NCBI RefSeq assembly: GCF_006538325.1
Contig: NZ_BJKK01000008.1
Coordinates: forward strand, 124,001 to 188,000
Origin: Alteromonas sp. KUL42
GTDB taxonomy: Bacteria; Pseudomonadota; Gammaproteobacteria; Enterobacterales; Alteromonadaceae
DNA: 64,000 nucleotides
Direction: 5' to 3'
Shown here one piece after another: positions 53,097-63,139 of this stretch. Position 1 is the stretch's first letter. Every line of letters begins with the position of its first letter. Made by a program: the position numbers and the translations under genes. A model generated the notes under the pieces. That model did no database searches and was not told the DNA's origin. It saw only the letters and a list, made by a program, of their open reading frames with translations.

Positions 53097-55271
53097 TTAC
53101 TTTTGCAGTAACGCTCTAATTGCCGATGACAATTGATTTCCAGAAACTAGCTTAAAGTTTTGTGTTTCACTTGGCATAACATTTCTTCCGTCTTGTATTA
53201 CCCATACGCCTTCGCTAAAGACACCACCTAAGTTTGCGTTGGTCGCTTCTAAACCGTCAGTTTCAGAAACGCCGTCAATACCAGCAGCGAAGTTCGCTTC
53301 AATTTGAATTAGACCAATATATTCAAGTTCGGGAGTTTCTGTCTGTGATGTCCTGTAAACGGCATAAGCGTTATTGCCTTGGCTCGATGCAATGAGATAT
53401 TGCACATTATCAACTTTGAATAAGGCAAGCCCTTCTATATCTGCTTCAACAGGTTCTGAAATGGGCATTAAAAATTGGGGTTGTGTCGTATGTGTACTAA
53501 CATCCAACACCCATATGCCTGCGCCTTCTTCACCCAAATAAGCTATATTATTTTCCCCATCAATTACGCAGCCCTCAGGTTGAGAGGGCAACGAAAATGC
53601 TTGCACAAGCTCGCCTGACACCTGATGGTCTTTGTCAAAAGAAAGGGTATGTCGCTCGTAACGGCCACTCGTGTCATTGGCTAGAACATGCGCTACCCCT
53701 TTATCTACAAATAAACACATACCATAAATATCGTTGAGTGTTGTATTTACATCCACCAAATGAGCTAGCGTGCCCTCATGTGAAACACTCAGCACAGACA
53801 AACTGTTGTTAGTGCGATTAGAAGCAACAGCAATATCGCTAGTGCCGATAACTTTGCCTATGTCTCCTTGCTCTTCTGTGCGCGAAGGTATGCTAACTGC
53901 GTACCCAACATCAACGTTATTGACTCGGCCAATAGGTAGCGACTGAACCAGAGTGCCATTCAAATTATAGCTATTAAGCGCTCCTTTTTTATCAGTACCA
54001 ATGACTACGCTATTTTCCGGTGACACCGCGTTTACCCAGATAGCAGGGTCGTCTGCTGCATCCCCCGCATGGGCAACTGGCTGTGTTTCGACATCGGCAG
54101 TAACAGCAACAAGGGCTGTGTCTGACGGTGCTATTTCAGGTACCGCTTTCGATGCTGTTTCTGGTTCAGAGTTAGCCGAATTTGTAGCCTCGCAATGATG
54201 GGGAAATTGGTTCATTGGCACTTCTGCAACAAAGATATTGTCAGAATCATCATCGTCAACGCGAACTGTTAAAATGGATGCTTGTGCATTGTCTTTTTGA
54301 CTATTTAACCGCGCTTGCGATAGGGGCTGTAATAGAGGTTGTGATATAGATAGCGAAAGTGTTTCTGGCTTAATAGAAGTTTCTGCGCCGCCGTTACGAT
54401 AAGTAAGGTCAATGGTGTACTCACCACAACGATTTTTAAGCCAGATACCACTGTGGTCAGGGCTGACCCAACCAACCAGTGCGTTGCCTATTGCTGAGGT
54501 CGTCGCTGACGACAGCACGCTCACGCCTTCTATGGCTAATTCGCTGTCATGAAAAATGAGTTCTCGGCTAAGCTCACTTTCCATGTCTGTATTCATTTTC
54601 CAAACACCGGCAAACTCGTCCGCCAGATAAAGCGCATTTTGTTGGGTGTCAATGGCGCAACTCTTAATGCCGGGGCCAATGGCAAATTGTCGAAGAGGAA
54701 TAAACTTTTTATCAGTTACGAGAAACTGATGTAATTCGCCGTTTGCATCGATATTAACAAGCTCTGTATTCTCAACTTCAGTGCCGCCTAACGTTGTTGC
54801 GTTTGCACAAATTGCTTCAGAGCCTGACATTGGCACCAAAAATTCGGTTACAACCTCTAACGTAGTTGGCTCAAGGTGAAGTGCAACAATTTCTTGAGTA
54901 TTGTTATCGAAATATGTCATCACTAGTGTGGGTTCTTTTTGCAAGCTATCGTTGTTGATATTGGCGCCTGCAAGGGCAAAGTTTCCCGCACGTTGCCACT
55001 GTTTTCCTTGTGAGTTATTGACTGTTATTCCATTGAGTTCATTTACGCTCACCTGAATCCGCTGCTGGTGTTGATGCTTATCGATATAGTGAATAGTGTC
55101 GACCATTTCTTTCCCATCAATGGTCAGTGGAACTGTGTCAGAATTAGCCGCATACGCTTCAATGTCTGGTCCGGATGGCGCCGCAAATAACATTCCCGAC
55201 TGAGAAATTGCCCACATAGCCGATGTAGCAAGGAATAGACTGTGTTTTCTAGTACGTGGATGTGTGGACAT
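53097..55271 (-). CDS. two-domain beta-propeller phytase
   Basis: 724 residues. After a signal peptide (ending LFAAPSG) there are two halves. The C-terminal half is a canonical phytase: HAGDAADDPAIWVNAV and VIGTDKKGALNSYNL, then VGYAVSIPS, ASNRTNNSLSV and IAYLGEEGAGIWVLD with Ca and phosphate residues. The N-terminal half is a related, more diverged propeller (GSEAICANATTLGG, LYLADEFAGVWKM) without DPAIW. Two-domain phytases release phosphate stepwise from inositol phosphates, with the diverged domain aiding action. ATG overlaps the phosphatase stop (TAATG). Confidence 0.85.
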   Translation of the reverse strand: MSTHPRTRKHSLFLATSAMWAISQSGMLFAAPSGPDIEAYAANSDTVPLTIDGKEMVDTIHYIDKHQHQQRIQVSVNELNGITVNNSQGKQWQRAGNFALAGANINNDSLQKEPTLVMTYFDNNTQEIVALHLEPTTLEVVTEFLVPMSGSEAICANATTLGGTEVENTELVNIDANGELHQFLVTDKKFIPLRQFAIGPGIKSCAIDTQQNALYLADEFAGVWKMNTDMESELSRELIFHDSELAIEGVSVLSSATTSAIGNALVGWVSPDHSGIWLKNRCGEYTIDLTYRNGGAETSIKPETLSLSISQPLLQPLSQARLNSQKDNAQASILTVRVDDDDSDNIFVAEVPMNQFPHHCEATNSANSEPETASKAVPEIAPSDTALVAVTADVETQPVAHAGDAADDPAIWVNAVSPENSVVIGTDKKGALNSYNLNGTLVQSLPIGRVNNVDVGYAVSIPSRTEEQGDIGKVIGTSDIAVASNRTNNSLSVLSVSHEGTLAHLVDVNTTLNDIYGMCLFVDKGVAHVLANDTSGRYERHTLSFDKDHQVSGELVQAFSLPSQPEGCVIDGENNIAYLGEEGAGIWVLDVSTHTTQPQFLMPISEPVEADIEGLALFKVDNVQYLIASSQGNNAYAVYRTSQTETPELEYIGLIQIEANFAAGIDGVSETDGLEATNANLGGVFSEGVWVIQDGRNVMPSETQNFKLVSGNQLSSAIRALLQK

Positions 55272-56374
55272 TACTTTTGCTCCTTGCGTTTTTCTTTTGT
55301 TTCTTCTCTTTCTGCAAATGCTTTTCGATTTAGTTGGGCGTTGTTGGCTTTGTTAGCGCTGTTAGCGTTAAGGGCATGGTGGTAGATAACTTCACCTTGA
55401 TGATCGATGAAATTTAATGCCATTTTTTGATCATTAAGGCTTACTGCGACAAAGCCCCCTGTGGATTTTGCAAACTGGGTGAACGGATAGCGACCTACAG
55501 GACGCACTTCAGAACCGCCACCTGACACAATGTGAACCAGTCTTTGTCCATCAATTTGATTGTGCTGCAAGTCGTGCTCATGGCCCGCAATATAAACGTC
55601 AACATTGTGTTTCGTTAAAATTGGCTCTAAGACATCTTTAATTGCATCTGTCTTACCGTAGCGTTTTCCGCTTGAGTACAACGGGTGGTGGCCAATCACA
55701 ATTTTCCATGTGTGTTGAGACTGGGACAATGTTTGCTCTAGCCAGTTAAGCTGCTTTTTTGTGCCTTGAGAAAAAGCGGCTTGATACTTGTCTGAGTGGG
55801 CATAGTCTGGGTTTAGGGGCGACGTATCTATAAAAACAATTAACGCCGTTGCACCGCCTTCAAGGGTAAGTGTTTTACTGTAATAAAGGGCAGGCATCTG
55901 CCAGCGACGACTTTTTTGACTATAGTCAATTTGCGCCTGCCAATTACCTCGGTAGTCGTGGTTTCCTAGTACCGGGTGCCAATCGATAAACAAATAAGGC
56001 TGATGGTATACCGATTCAAATGACGATATCCAAAAAGGGTCATCAACGGACGCTACGCCATTGTCGTAGAAGTTATCACCGGTAGTGGCAATAAACTCTG
56101 CATCCAGCTGATAGCTGGCGATATCTAACCACTTGGCAACGTCTCTTTGATAGAAATGACCATTGCGGCCCCAGTCACCTAAGGCTAGAAACGTTGTTGC
56201 CTTGTCAGGAACAGACAAATGGTTAATTGCAGTTTGCGCATAATACTCATGTGAGTTTGATGACGTTGTTTGCGTTTGTGACATCGCGCCAAAAGAAAGC
56301 AAACTTAGGGCTAGGACTATTACCCTAGCGCAAGTTTGTATGTGGCTTTTAAACCGGAAAGGAAAAGCGTGCAT
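55271..56374 (-). CDS. metallophosphoesterase (purple acid phosphatase-like)
   Basis: 367 residues, with signal peptide ending FGAMSQ. Metal ligands are all present: LALGDWGRNGHF, TTGDNFYDNG, PVLGNHDYRG, IGHHPLYSSG and VYIAGHEHDLQHN. It is a periplasmic phosphatase of the purple acid type, probably finishing dephosphorylation of inositol phosphates. It overlaps the phytase ATG by one base, so the two are translationally coupled. The C-terminus is a long charged tail (REETKEKRKEQK). Confidence 0.9.
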   Translation of the reverse strand: MHAFPFRFKSHIQTCARVIVLALSLLSFGAMSQTQTTSSNSHEYYAQTAINHLSVPDKATTFLALGDWGRNGHFYQRDVAKWLDIASYQLDAEFIATTGDNFYDNGVASVDDPFWISSFESVYHQPYLFIDWHPVLGNHDYRGNWQAQIDYSQKSRRWQMPALYYSKTLTLEGGATALIVFIDTSPLNPDYAHSDKYQAAFSQGTKKQLNWLEQTLSQSQHTWKIVIGHHPLYSSGKRYGKTDAIKDVLEPILTKHNVDVYIAGHEHDLQHNQIDGQRLVHIVSGGGSEVRPVGRYPFTQFAKSTGGFVAVSLNDQKMALNFIDHQGEVIYHHALNANSANKANNAQLNRKAFAEREETKEKRKEQK

Positions 56375-56472
56375 GTAATATTTCTCAACAAGCGGTGTAG
56401 TAGGGCGTAATCAACAAGCGTTACCCTGTCAAAAAAGCCCTAAACACCTAATTAAAGTAATGCGAAGTGCGT

Positions 56473-59183
56473 TTAGTTAAGCTGCCAAGTGAAACCTAGT
56501 TCGAAAGTACGTCCGTAAGACTCGTACTGCGCATTGCGATTTCGGGTATCGAAGTAGTTATAAAATGGTCTATCGCCAAGGTTTACACCATTGAAATACA
56601 CTTGCATGCTGTCATTGATGTAGTAGCGGGCCATAAAGTCTACTTGCACATGGTCATCTTCAAAGCGCAGCATGTCGCCGTCTAACTCTTCAAAGTTCTC
56701 ACTTTTGTATGTGGTCGCTAAACGCACACTGAAATCATTAGCTTCGTAACCAACAGTTAGGTTACCAATGCGATCGGATTGGTTTGGCAGTTGAGTTTCA
56801 AACTTTTCGCCATCCAAGAAGGTGGTTGCTTCCGAGTCAGTAAAAGTGGCATTCGCAGAAACAATAAAGCCGTTGTTAAATGCTTTTACCCACGACAATT
56901 CTACCCCTGTTAAATCGGCCGATTCACCATTGATAGGTTGTACTACCTCGTCGAAGCCTTCCCAACCCGTGGTGCCAGCAACATCGGCGTATACCACAAA
57001 GTTATCGATATTTTTGTAGAATAAGCCGGCAGATAACACACCGATATCACCGGGGTAGTACTCTACCGATACATCGATGTTTTGCGCTTCATAAGGCTGT
57101 AGTGAAGGGTTGCCTACTTCAGCTTCGCGCTCGGTAACAAATTCACCATCATCTTCTTCTGTTTTACTTTCTATAATTTGAAAAGCAGCAACATCTTCAA
57201 ACTTTGGACGGGAGATAGTTTGCGTATAAGCTGCGCGAAATTGTAGCTTGTCAGATACCGTGTAGCGCGCGTTGATGCTAGGTAACCAGTGGTCGTAGTC
57301 GCGCTCTGTTTGCCACGGGGTATTTACTACCTCTTCAACGTCAGTTTGTTCGTTCTCAACTAATTCAACGCGCATGCCTGATGTTGAAAAATCGGTGCGT
57401 TCATATCGAACACCGGCGACTAAGTGAAGTTTATTGATATCAACACTACCCATGATGTACGCGGCGAAAATATCCTCTTCGTTCACATAGGTGGCACCGC
57501 GAGACTCAACTTCTGAATTCAACTCGTCTAACTCTAGTGTATTGCGGTTGTCGTTAAAATAGTCACGCATAGCGCTACGGCCAAGACCTGGGCCGAAGTT
57601 ACCCAGTGAATAATCTGGGCTTGTGGTCGCGAATTGTTGCGGGTTTATACCATCGAAATCACCATCGAAGATGGCCATTTTGCTGTCGCGGTCTTTCTCT
57701 CGACTGCGGTATTTGGTACCAATTTTCAATTCGCCAATATAGCCACTTAAATTGAGTGGACGAGAGAAATCTAACTTAACACTGGTTTCGGTATCTTTGG
57801 TGTAGTTGTCTTCAAAACTAATTTCGTCAACTTCATAAGTGCTAAGATCCATCGCATCGGCATCTTGCGTAACGGTTGGACGTTTAGTGTCTAAGTCTGA
57901 AGCAATACTGGCATTGTCTGTTTTGAACACGTAATACAGTGCATCTGGCTCATCTTCATCTGATTTGGCGTAGCCTAATTGCCAGTTGGCTTGCCATGTT
58001 GACAGTTGATGTTCACCGCCTAACGCGACAGTGAAAATACTTTGGCTTTCGTAGCGATCTTTACTTTCTTTTTCAATTTCAGAGTCCTCACCGTCAAAGG
58101 TGAAAATATTTGCCTGACGGTATTCGGTATCTGAAAACTCACTGTACAAGGTACGAAGGAAAAACTGATTATTAAAATCGGGGCGAAAGTCTATATTAAC
58201 GGCACTGCCTAAGCGTTCTCGATTAATGGTGTAGTGACGTTGCTCAAGCTCGTCATCACCATTGCTTTCGACATTGTCTGAACCAAAGTCTCGGTCAAAA
58301 TAGGAGAGGGCAGCAGCAATACCCCATTCAGGGGACAGCTTTTTAGTGAAGGTGCCCGATACTTTAGGGCTAGTTTCATCACGTAAATCATTTTGGCTAG
58401 CCTGAACAGTAACACTTGCTGTGTCACGCTGTTTATCAAACGCGCTAACACTTTTAACGGCCACTGAACCACCAATGGCATCGCCATCCATGTCGGGTGT
58501 TACAGATTTTGATACTTCTAAGGTTTGAATCAGCTCTGAAGGAATAACATCCAGTGCCACTGAGCGCACACCCGACTCAGGAGAAGGGATGTTTAAACCA
58601 TTGATAGTAACGTTATTCAAATTCGGATCGATACCGCGAATACCGACAAAGCGACCTTCACCTTGGTCTCGTTCAATGGATAAACCGGGTAAACGCTGTA
58701 GTGATTCTGCCGCGTTTTGGTCGGGAAACTGACCAATAGCATCAGCAGAAACAATGGATGAAATGCGATCTGATACCCGTTGTTGGTTGATGGCACTGGC
58801 TTGGCCACTGCGCTGTCCACGAACTAGGATCTCATCAATGGTATCTCCTTTACCCATAACCACTTCAGCGCGAGCAATATCATTGTCGTTCACCACAATG
58901 GTTTGAACGACAGTATCTTCACCTAAGTATGAAATTTCCAATGTGTAGGTGCCAGGCGCAATAGATGGAAAACGGAAACGTCCATCTCGTGCGGCTTCAG
59001 TCACGAGGTTTAGTTCTTTTATTTTATTTCTGCCCCAGCATAACTGCGTGCTTTCGCTTCGTCCTTAACTGAACCAATAATAACCCCATCTGCCGCAATC
59101 GCCGCTGGGGCTACGCTTAAACCCATTGCAGTCACACAGGCTAGCGCAAGTGTTGAGTATGCAGTTTTCATCTTCATTTTCAT
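56473..59183 (-). CDS. TonB-dependent receptor, N-terminal frame broken by a 1-base deletion
   Basis: The readable part (843 codons from 59004) has the plug RISSIVSADAIGQFPDQNAA and FVGIRGIDPNLNNVTINGL, then a 22-strand barrel ending ELGFTWQLN. The N-terminal region, ATG 59183 with MKMKMKTAYSTLALACVTAM as signal peptide and ADGVIIGSVKDEAKARSYAG as the start of a carboxypeptidase-like domain, is in another frame. Adding one A in the A4 run at 59022-59025 joins GAEIK to IKELNLVTEAARDG and gives about 903 residues. It is probably the outer-membrane receptor for a phosphorylated substrate such as phytate; that specificity is inferred from its neighbours. First gene of the phytase operon. Confidence 0.85.
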
Positions 59184-59196
59184 CCTAATAGCTTAA

Positions 59197-59202
59197 ATTA
59201 TA
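59197..59202 (-). promoter_or_regulatory. -10 box of the phytase operon
   Basis: TATAAT on the minus strand, 14 bases before the receptor ATG. The Pho box is 40 bases upstream of it, farther than usual, and no good -35 is seen. Confidence 0.5.
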
Positions 59203-59214
59203 AGTGTGTTGTCC

Positions 59215-59226
59215 AAGTGCGCACTT
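59215..59226. promoter_or_regulatory. palindrome AAGTGCGCACTT in the operon promoter
   Basis: A perfect 12-bp palindrome between the Pho box and the -10 of the receptor gene. A possible binding site for another regulator. Confidence 0.4.
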
Positions 59227-59242
59227 ACCCTAAAAAGCCTGC

Positions 59243-59260
59243 ATGACACTTATATGACGC
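59243..59260 (-). promoter_or_regulatory. Pho box (PhoB binding site)
   Basis: The minus strand reads GCGTCATATAAGTGTCAT, which agrees with 15 of 18 positions of the Pho-box consensus, two 7-bp TGTCA-type repeats separated by 4 bases. It faces the receptor-phosphatase-phytase operon, so the operon is probably induced by phosphate starvation through PhoB. Confidence 0.65.
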
Positions 59261-59517
59261 TTTGGTAATGAAACTGGTGAACACGATTGAATATTTCTAA
59301 AAGTGAGAATGAGTGAGCTAATTTGACCCTTCTGTAGGGCTTTGATTTTTCGTGATATTTTTTCTTTTTTAGGGTTTTAAGATTATCTTTGCCATCGTTT
59401 TGTCACATTGTTGAGCCAAACTGACCCTCGACAGCGCGCTTAACTTTGGGCAAGACTCGTCGCAGTTTATGTCATAGGCACACTGTTTTGTGTCTTAAGA
59501 TCAATGAAGAGATAGTT

Positions 59518-60429
59518 ATGTTTACCCTTACCCAAACGACTCAATTTAAGAACCATAGAATAGGTCTACTCTTTACGTTGGGCGTTGTAGTCGTCACGAC
59601 ATTTATCGCCTTGTTTTTTGGCGAGGCAAAACCTGTGGACATCATTTCAGGCTCAGATATTGTGGGTGAGGGGAGTATTGTGCTGCTTACGCTTGCATGG
59701 ATGGTCGCCGCAATGGCAAGTCGTCCACCGGGAAAAGTAACACGCTTGCTTATTGTGGGTCTTGGGTTCTTTCTGTTTTCAGTATCGTTGGACTTACTTG
59801 ATGAGTTTATGACTTATCCTGATTCAGCGTATTGGATAACAATGATTGAATCGTACCCTGCTGCTATCGGTATGGTTATTATGACTGGAGCGCTTTATCA
59901 GTGGCATCTCGAACAGCGAGCGCTCAATTTACAACTCAGGCGTCGCGAGTGGGACTATCGCGATCACGATGAAATAGATGCTATTACGCAACTTTATCGC
60001 GCGACCTATTGGCAAAGACAAATAGAGGCGTTACAAAAATCGGATACGGCTTTGGTTATTGCCGTTATCGACATAGATGACTTTGCCATGTTCAATCAGC
60101 GTTATGGCAGAGCTGAAGGTGACCGATATTTACAGGAAGTAGCACAACTTATCGTCATGAACTTACGCAGTCATGATCTTGCCTGTCGTTACGCCGGAGA
60201 TCGTTTTGCCATTTTATTACCAGGCGTCACAGTGGCTCAAGCAAATGCCATGATAGAAGAGTTGAAAACAAGCATTGCTAATGTGGCTTTTCGTCATGGC
60301 AATAGTGCATCTGCCATTTATACCTCAGCACGCAGTGGTTTGTTGCCCTTGCACCCTAATGACAGTGTTCACCGTGTCTTGTCGACGCTGCTAGTGAAAC
60401 TTGATAACACACAACATTACGCAGCATGA
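59518..60429 (+). CDS. membrane GGDEF protein with degenerate motif
   Basis: 303 residues. About five membrane segments (e.g. GLLFTLGVVVVTTFIALFFG, GSIVLLTLAWMVAAM, LLIVGLGFFLFSVSLDLLDE) precede a GGDEF domain with VIDIDDFAMFNQRYGRAEGD. The signature is AGDRF in CRYAGDRFAILLPG, not GGDEF, so cyclase activity is doubtful. ATG 59518 is preferred over the upstream start, with AGAG upstream. Its stop overlaps the AraC regulator start as ATGA, coupling the two. Confidence 0.8.
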   Translation: MFTLTQTTQFKNHRIGLLFTLGVVVVTTFIALFFGEAKPVDIISGSDIVGEGSIVLLTLAWMVAAMASRPPGKVTRLLIVGLGFFLFSVSLDLLDEFMTYPDSAYWITMIESYPAAIGMVIMTGALYQWHLEQRALNLQLRRREWDYRDHDEIDAITQLYRATYWQRQIEALQKSDTALVIAVIDIDDFAMFNQRYGRAEGDRYLQEVAQLIVMNLRSHDLACRYAGDRFAILLPGVTVAQANAMIEELKTSIANVAFRHGNSASAIYTSARSGLLPLHPNDSVHRVLSTLLVKLDNTQHYAA

Positions 60430-61598
60430 ACGCGTTAAGCGCATTGAGTACTACCAACTTTGTTGAGCAATCTGCGCAGCCTGCTAGCGAGGTGTTGGCA
60501 GGTGAAGAGCGAGTGAGCTCGTCGACACAGTACAAATTCACGTCATTGCAAACAGCACGTAACTATGTAAATACCGAACAGCTTGATGGCAGTCAGGTTT
60601 ACAATCCACAGGACAAAGTCATTGCTGGTTTTTGGTTGGTAACAGCAGCAATTGAGGTCGCGCTACCACGGGGCGCAAATATTCACAAACTACTGCGTGG
60701 TACGGGAATTTTTGAGGACGCTATTACCCATGATTTGATGATAAGTATCAATCAATACAATGCACTTCTGACTAACGTACAAGCGCAAACTAAAGGCAAT
60801 GATGTTGGGTTTCTTCTCGGTAGCGCCCTTGCTACGACTTGGAAAACAAGCCCGTTGTTTGCCCTTAGTTCGTTTGAAAATACCAGTGACATCATCCATG
60901 CGCTTATGTGTGAACAAAGCTTTCGATGGTGCATCGCCCCCCTTGTTTATAATCGACAATATGAATTGGATGAGCACCTTCTTTGGGTCCCCGAAGCAAC
61001 CATACACAACGAAAAACTTAAGGTCTTTGTAATTGAAATTTTCTTCTCATGCCTATTTTCATTGTTAAAGCAAGTAACGGGGCAGAGAGTACCATTGGCG
61101 TTTACCTTCAATGCTAGCCGCCCTCGCAATATTGCCGATTTTGAAACTCATCTTGGGCTGAGAATATCTTTTAATCAGCCTGTAACTGGGATTTGGCTTA
61201 ATAAAGCCTACCTTGCTAGTGTTTCAGATGTACTAGTTGATAAACAAATATCAACCCATAAACAGACATCGACGTTGGGGCAAGGCATGTCGTTAACAGA
61301 TTTTGTGCGTAACAACGTTTTCTCAAACGTCAATTGTGGGCTTGCAGATATAGCAGATTACTTAGGTGTAAGCACTGCAACATTGAAAAGAAAACTCAAA
61401 GAGCACGGTACGAATTACCGGCTGTTGTCTGAAGAAGTGATGCGCAATAAAGCAATTGTGTTACTTTCCTTGCAAAAACTGACCAACGAACAAGCGAGTG
61501 CGCAAATGGACATGTCTGACTTACCTAACTTTCGACGTACAATTAAAAGGTTAACCGGCAAAACACCCAGTGAACTCAGAACCATAAGTAACTGCTAA
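60426..61598 (+). CDS. AraC-family transcriptional regulator
   Basis: 390 residues. The N-terminal ~200 residues form the arabinose-binding-like domain of PF12625 regulators. The C-terminal HTH has NCGLADIADYLGVSTATLKR and PNFRRTIKRLTGKTPSELR. Its signal is unknown. Translation is coupled to the GGDEF gene, so the two may form one signalling unit; the next downstream gene is the NhaC-family antiporter, not an obvious target. Confidence 0.88.
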   Translation: MNALSALSTTNFVEQSAQPASEVLAGEERVSSSTQYKFTSLQTARNYVNTEQLDGSQVYNPQDKVIAGFWLVTAAIEVALPRGANIHKLLRGTGIFEDAITHDLMISINQYNALLTNVQAQTKGNDVGFLLGSALATTWKTSPLFALSSFENTSDIIHALMCEQSFRWCIAPLVYNRQYELDEHLLWVPEATIHNEKLKVFVIEIFFSCLFSLLKQVTGQRVPLAFTFNASRPRNIADFETHLGLRISFNQPVTGIWLNKAYLASVSDVLVDKQISTHKQTSTLGQGMSLTDFVRNNVFSNVNCGLADIADYLGVSTATLKRKLKEHGTNYRLLSEEVMRNKAIVLLSLQKLTNEQASAQMDMSDLPNFRRTIKRLTGKTPSELRTISNC

Positions 61599-61711
61599 TT
61601 TACTTTGCATTACCTGTAAAACCTTTTATCCTTTCCAGCTTTATCTTTGGCGTCGTTGTTTTTATTGTCGCCATGAAATCATTTGAGCGGCCGTCGAAAA
61701 GAGAGTATTCA

Positions 61712-63043
61712 GTGCACCAAAACAATCCTATTGCACCTAACCCCATTGGGCTTACGCCTATTTTACTGTTTGTTGTACTTGTTGTGGTAACCGGTATTAC
61801 CACTAATGACATTACGGCAATGCCTATTCTTGTGGCTTTTTTCATCAGTGCGGGGTATGGGTTGTGTTTAAACCCCAAAGGCAAAAAAGTGAGCTTTTCT
61901 GAAAAAGTACAAACTTTTTGCAAAGGGGGAGGTGACAAGAACATTATATTACTGGTGCTTATTTTCCTTTTAGCGGGAGCGTTTTATGCCGTGACCATTG
62001 ATATTGGTGCGCGCGATGCCACGGTCAATATGGCCTTACAGTTTGTTCCTTCATCACTGATTTTACCCGGCCTATTTCTTATTTGCTGTTTCATTTCATT
62101 TTCAATGGGAACCTCAATGGGAACCATTACCGCACTTTCGCCTATTGGTGCGGGGCTTGCTACCAGTTTAGGGTTACCCGTTGAAATGGCGCTGGGCATT
62201 GTAGTGGGTGGTGCTATGTTCGGTGATAACTTGTCATTTGTGTCTGACACCACCATTGCTGCAACGCGCACACAAGGTGTTCAACTTAAAGATAAGTTTC
62301 GCGCAAACCTTATGGTTGCTCTACCCGCATGTATTGTCACCATGGGGCTGCTACTTTTAATTGATGTAGATACCTCGGGCATTATTGAAGGCAGTGATTA
62401 CGATTTTTGGCGCATTTTGCCCTATCTGTGCATCATTGGGTTTGCACTTACTGGGTTTAATGTCATTAGTGTACTGGCTGTCGGTATTGCAAGTGCATGT
62501 TTGGTAGGTTTGCTACAAGGTAGCTTCACGCCCTTATCTATGATGCAAAGTATTCAAAAAGGCATGGGATGGATGCAAGACCTTGCGATGATAGCTATTA
62601 CCATTGGTGGTATTGTGGCACTGATGCATGCCAATGGCGGCATCACCTGGCTAATTCAGCGTTTAACTCGTAAAGTCACAACCAAAAAAGGCGCTGAGTT
62701 CAGTATTGCTGGGCTAGTGAGCTTTCTTGATATCACCACTGCTAATAATACAATTGCTATTGTTACAGCGGGTCCAATTGCGAAAGATTTGAATGACAAA
62801 TACGGAGTAGATCCTCGTCGCACAGCATCGCTGCTTGATATCTTTTCGTGCAGTTTTCAAGGCTTAGTGCCCTATGGTGCACAGTTACTAAGCGCTGCGG
62901 CCGTGGTGGGTATATCACCATTGGCGATTACGCCGTATTGCTGGTACCCCATGTTAATTTTTGTATTTGGTATTGCCGCCATATTTTTCGGTTTCCCTCG
63001 ATTTAATGACCCTCAAGACGACGAGCTAAGCACAGCGTCTTAA
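61712..63043 (+). CDS. NhaC-family Na+/H+ antiporter-like transporter
   Basis: 443 residues with 10-12 membrane segments, e.g. IILLVLIFLLAGAFYAVTID, ISFSMGTSMGTITALSPIG and GGAMFGDNLSFVSDTTIAAT, the NhaC signature region, and IVTAGPIAKDLNDKYGVDPR. It probably exchanges Na+ or organic substrates for H+. GTG 61712 is preferred since AGAGAG precedes it; ATG 61673 has no ribosome site. Monocistronic, following the AraC gene. Confidence 0.85.
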   Translation: MHQNNPIAPNPIGLTPILLFVVLVVVTGITTNDITAMPILVAFFISAGYGLCLNPKGKKVSFSEKVQTFCKGGGDKNIILLVLIFLLAGAFYAVTIDIGARDATVNMALQFVPSSLILPGLFLICCFISFSMGTSMGTITALSPIGAGLATSLGLPVEMALGIVVGGAMFGDNLSFVSDTTIAATRTQGVQLKDKFRANLMVALPACIVTMGLLLLIDVDTSGIIEGSDYDFWRILPYLCIIGFALTGFNVISVLAVGIASACLVGLLQGSFTPLSMMQSIQKGMGWMQDLAMIAITIGGIVALMHANGGITWLIQRLTRKVTTKKGAEFSIAGLVSFLDITTANNTIAIVTAGPIAKDLNDKYGVDPRRTASLLDIFSCSFQGLVPYGAQLLSAAAVVGISPLAITPYCWYPMLIFVFGIAAIFFGFPRFNDPQDDELSTAS

Positions 63044-63047
63044 CAGG

Positions 63048-63075
63048 CTCTAGTTGTTCTGGACTAGCTTTTTTA
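63048..63075 (+). terminator. weak terminator after the antiporter gene
   Basis: CTAGT and ACTAG pair around TGTTCTGG, followed by CTTTTTT. The stem is short, so confidence is low. Confidence 0.45.
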
Positions 63076-63139
63076 GGCGGTATCTTCTAGGATCACCGCC
63101 CGAATCTTATTGTTGTTTTGAATTTTGTAGGATGCGACT

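Larger units (their letters stand above)
59184..59517. other. divergent regulatory region
   Basis: A 334-base gap between the receptor gene and the GGDEF gene. It holds the Pho box, TATAAT -10 and a palindrome listed separately; the right half (59300-59517) has no gene, and would hold the GGDEF promoter, which I could not locate with confidence. Confidence 0.6.
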
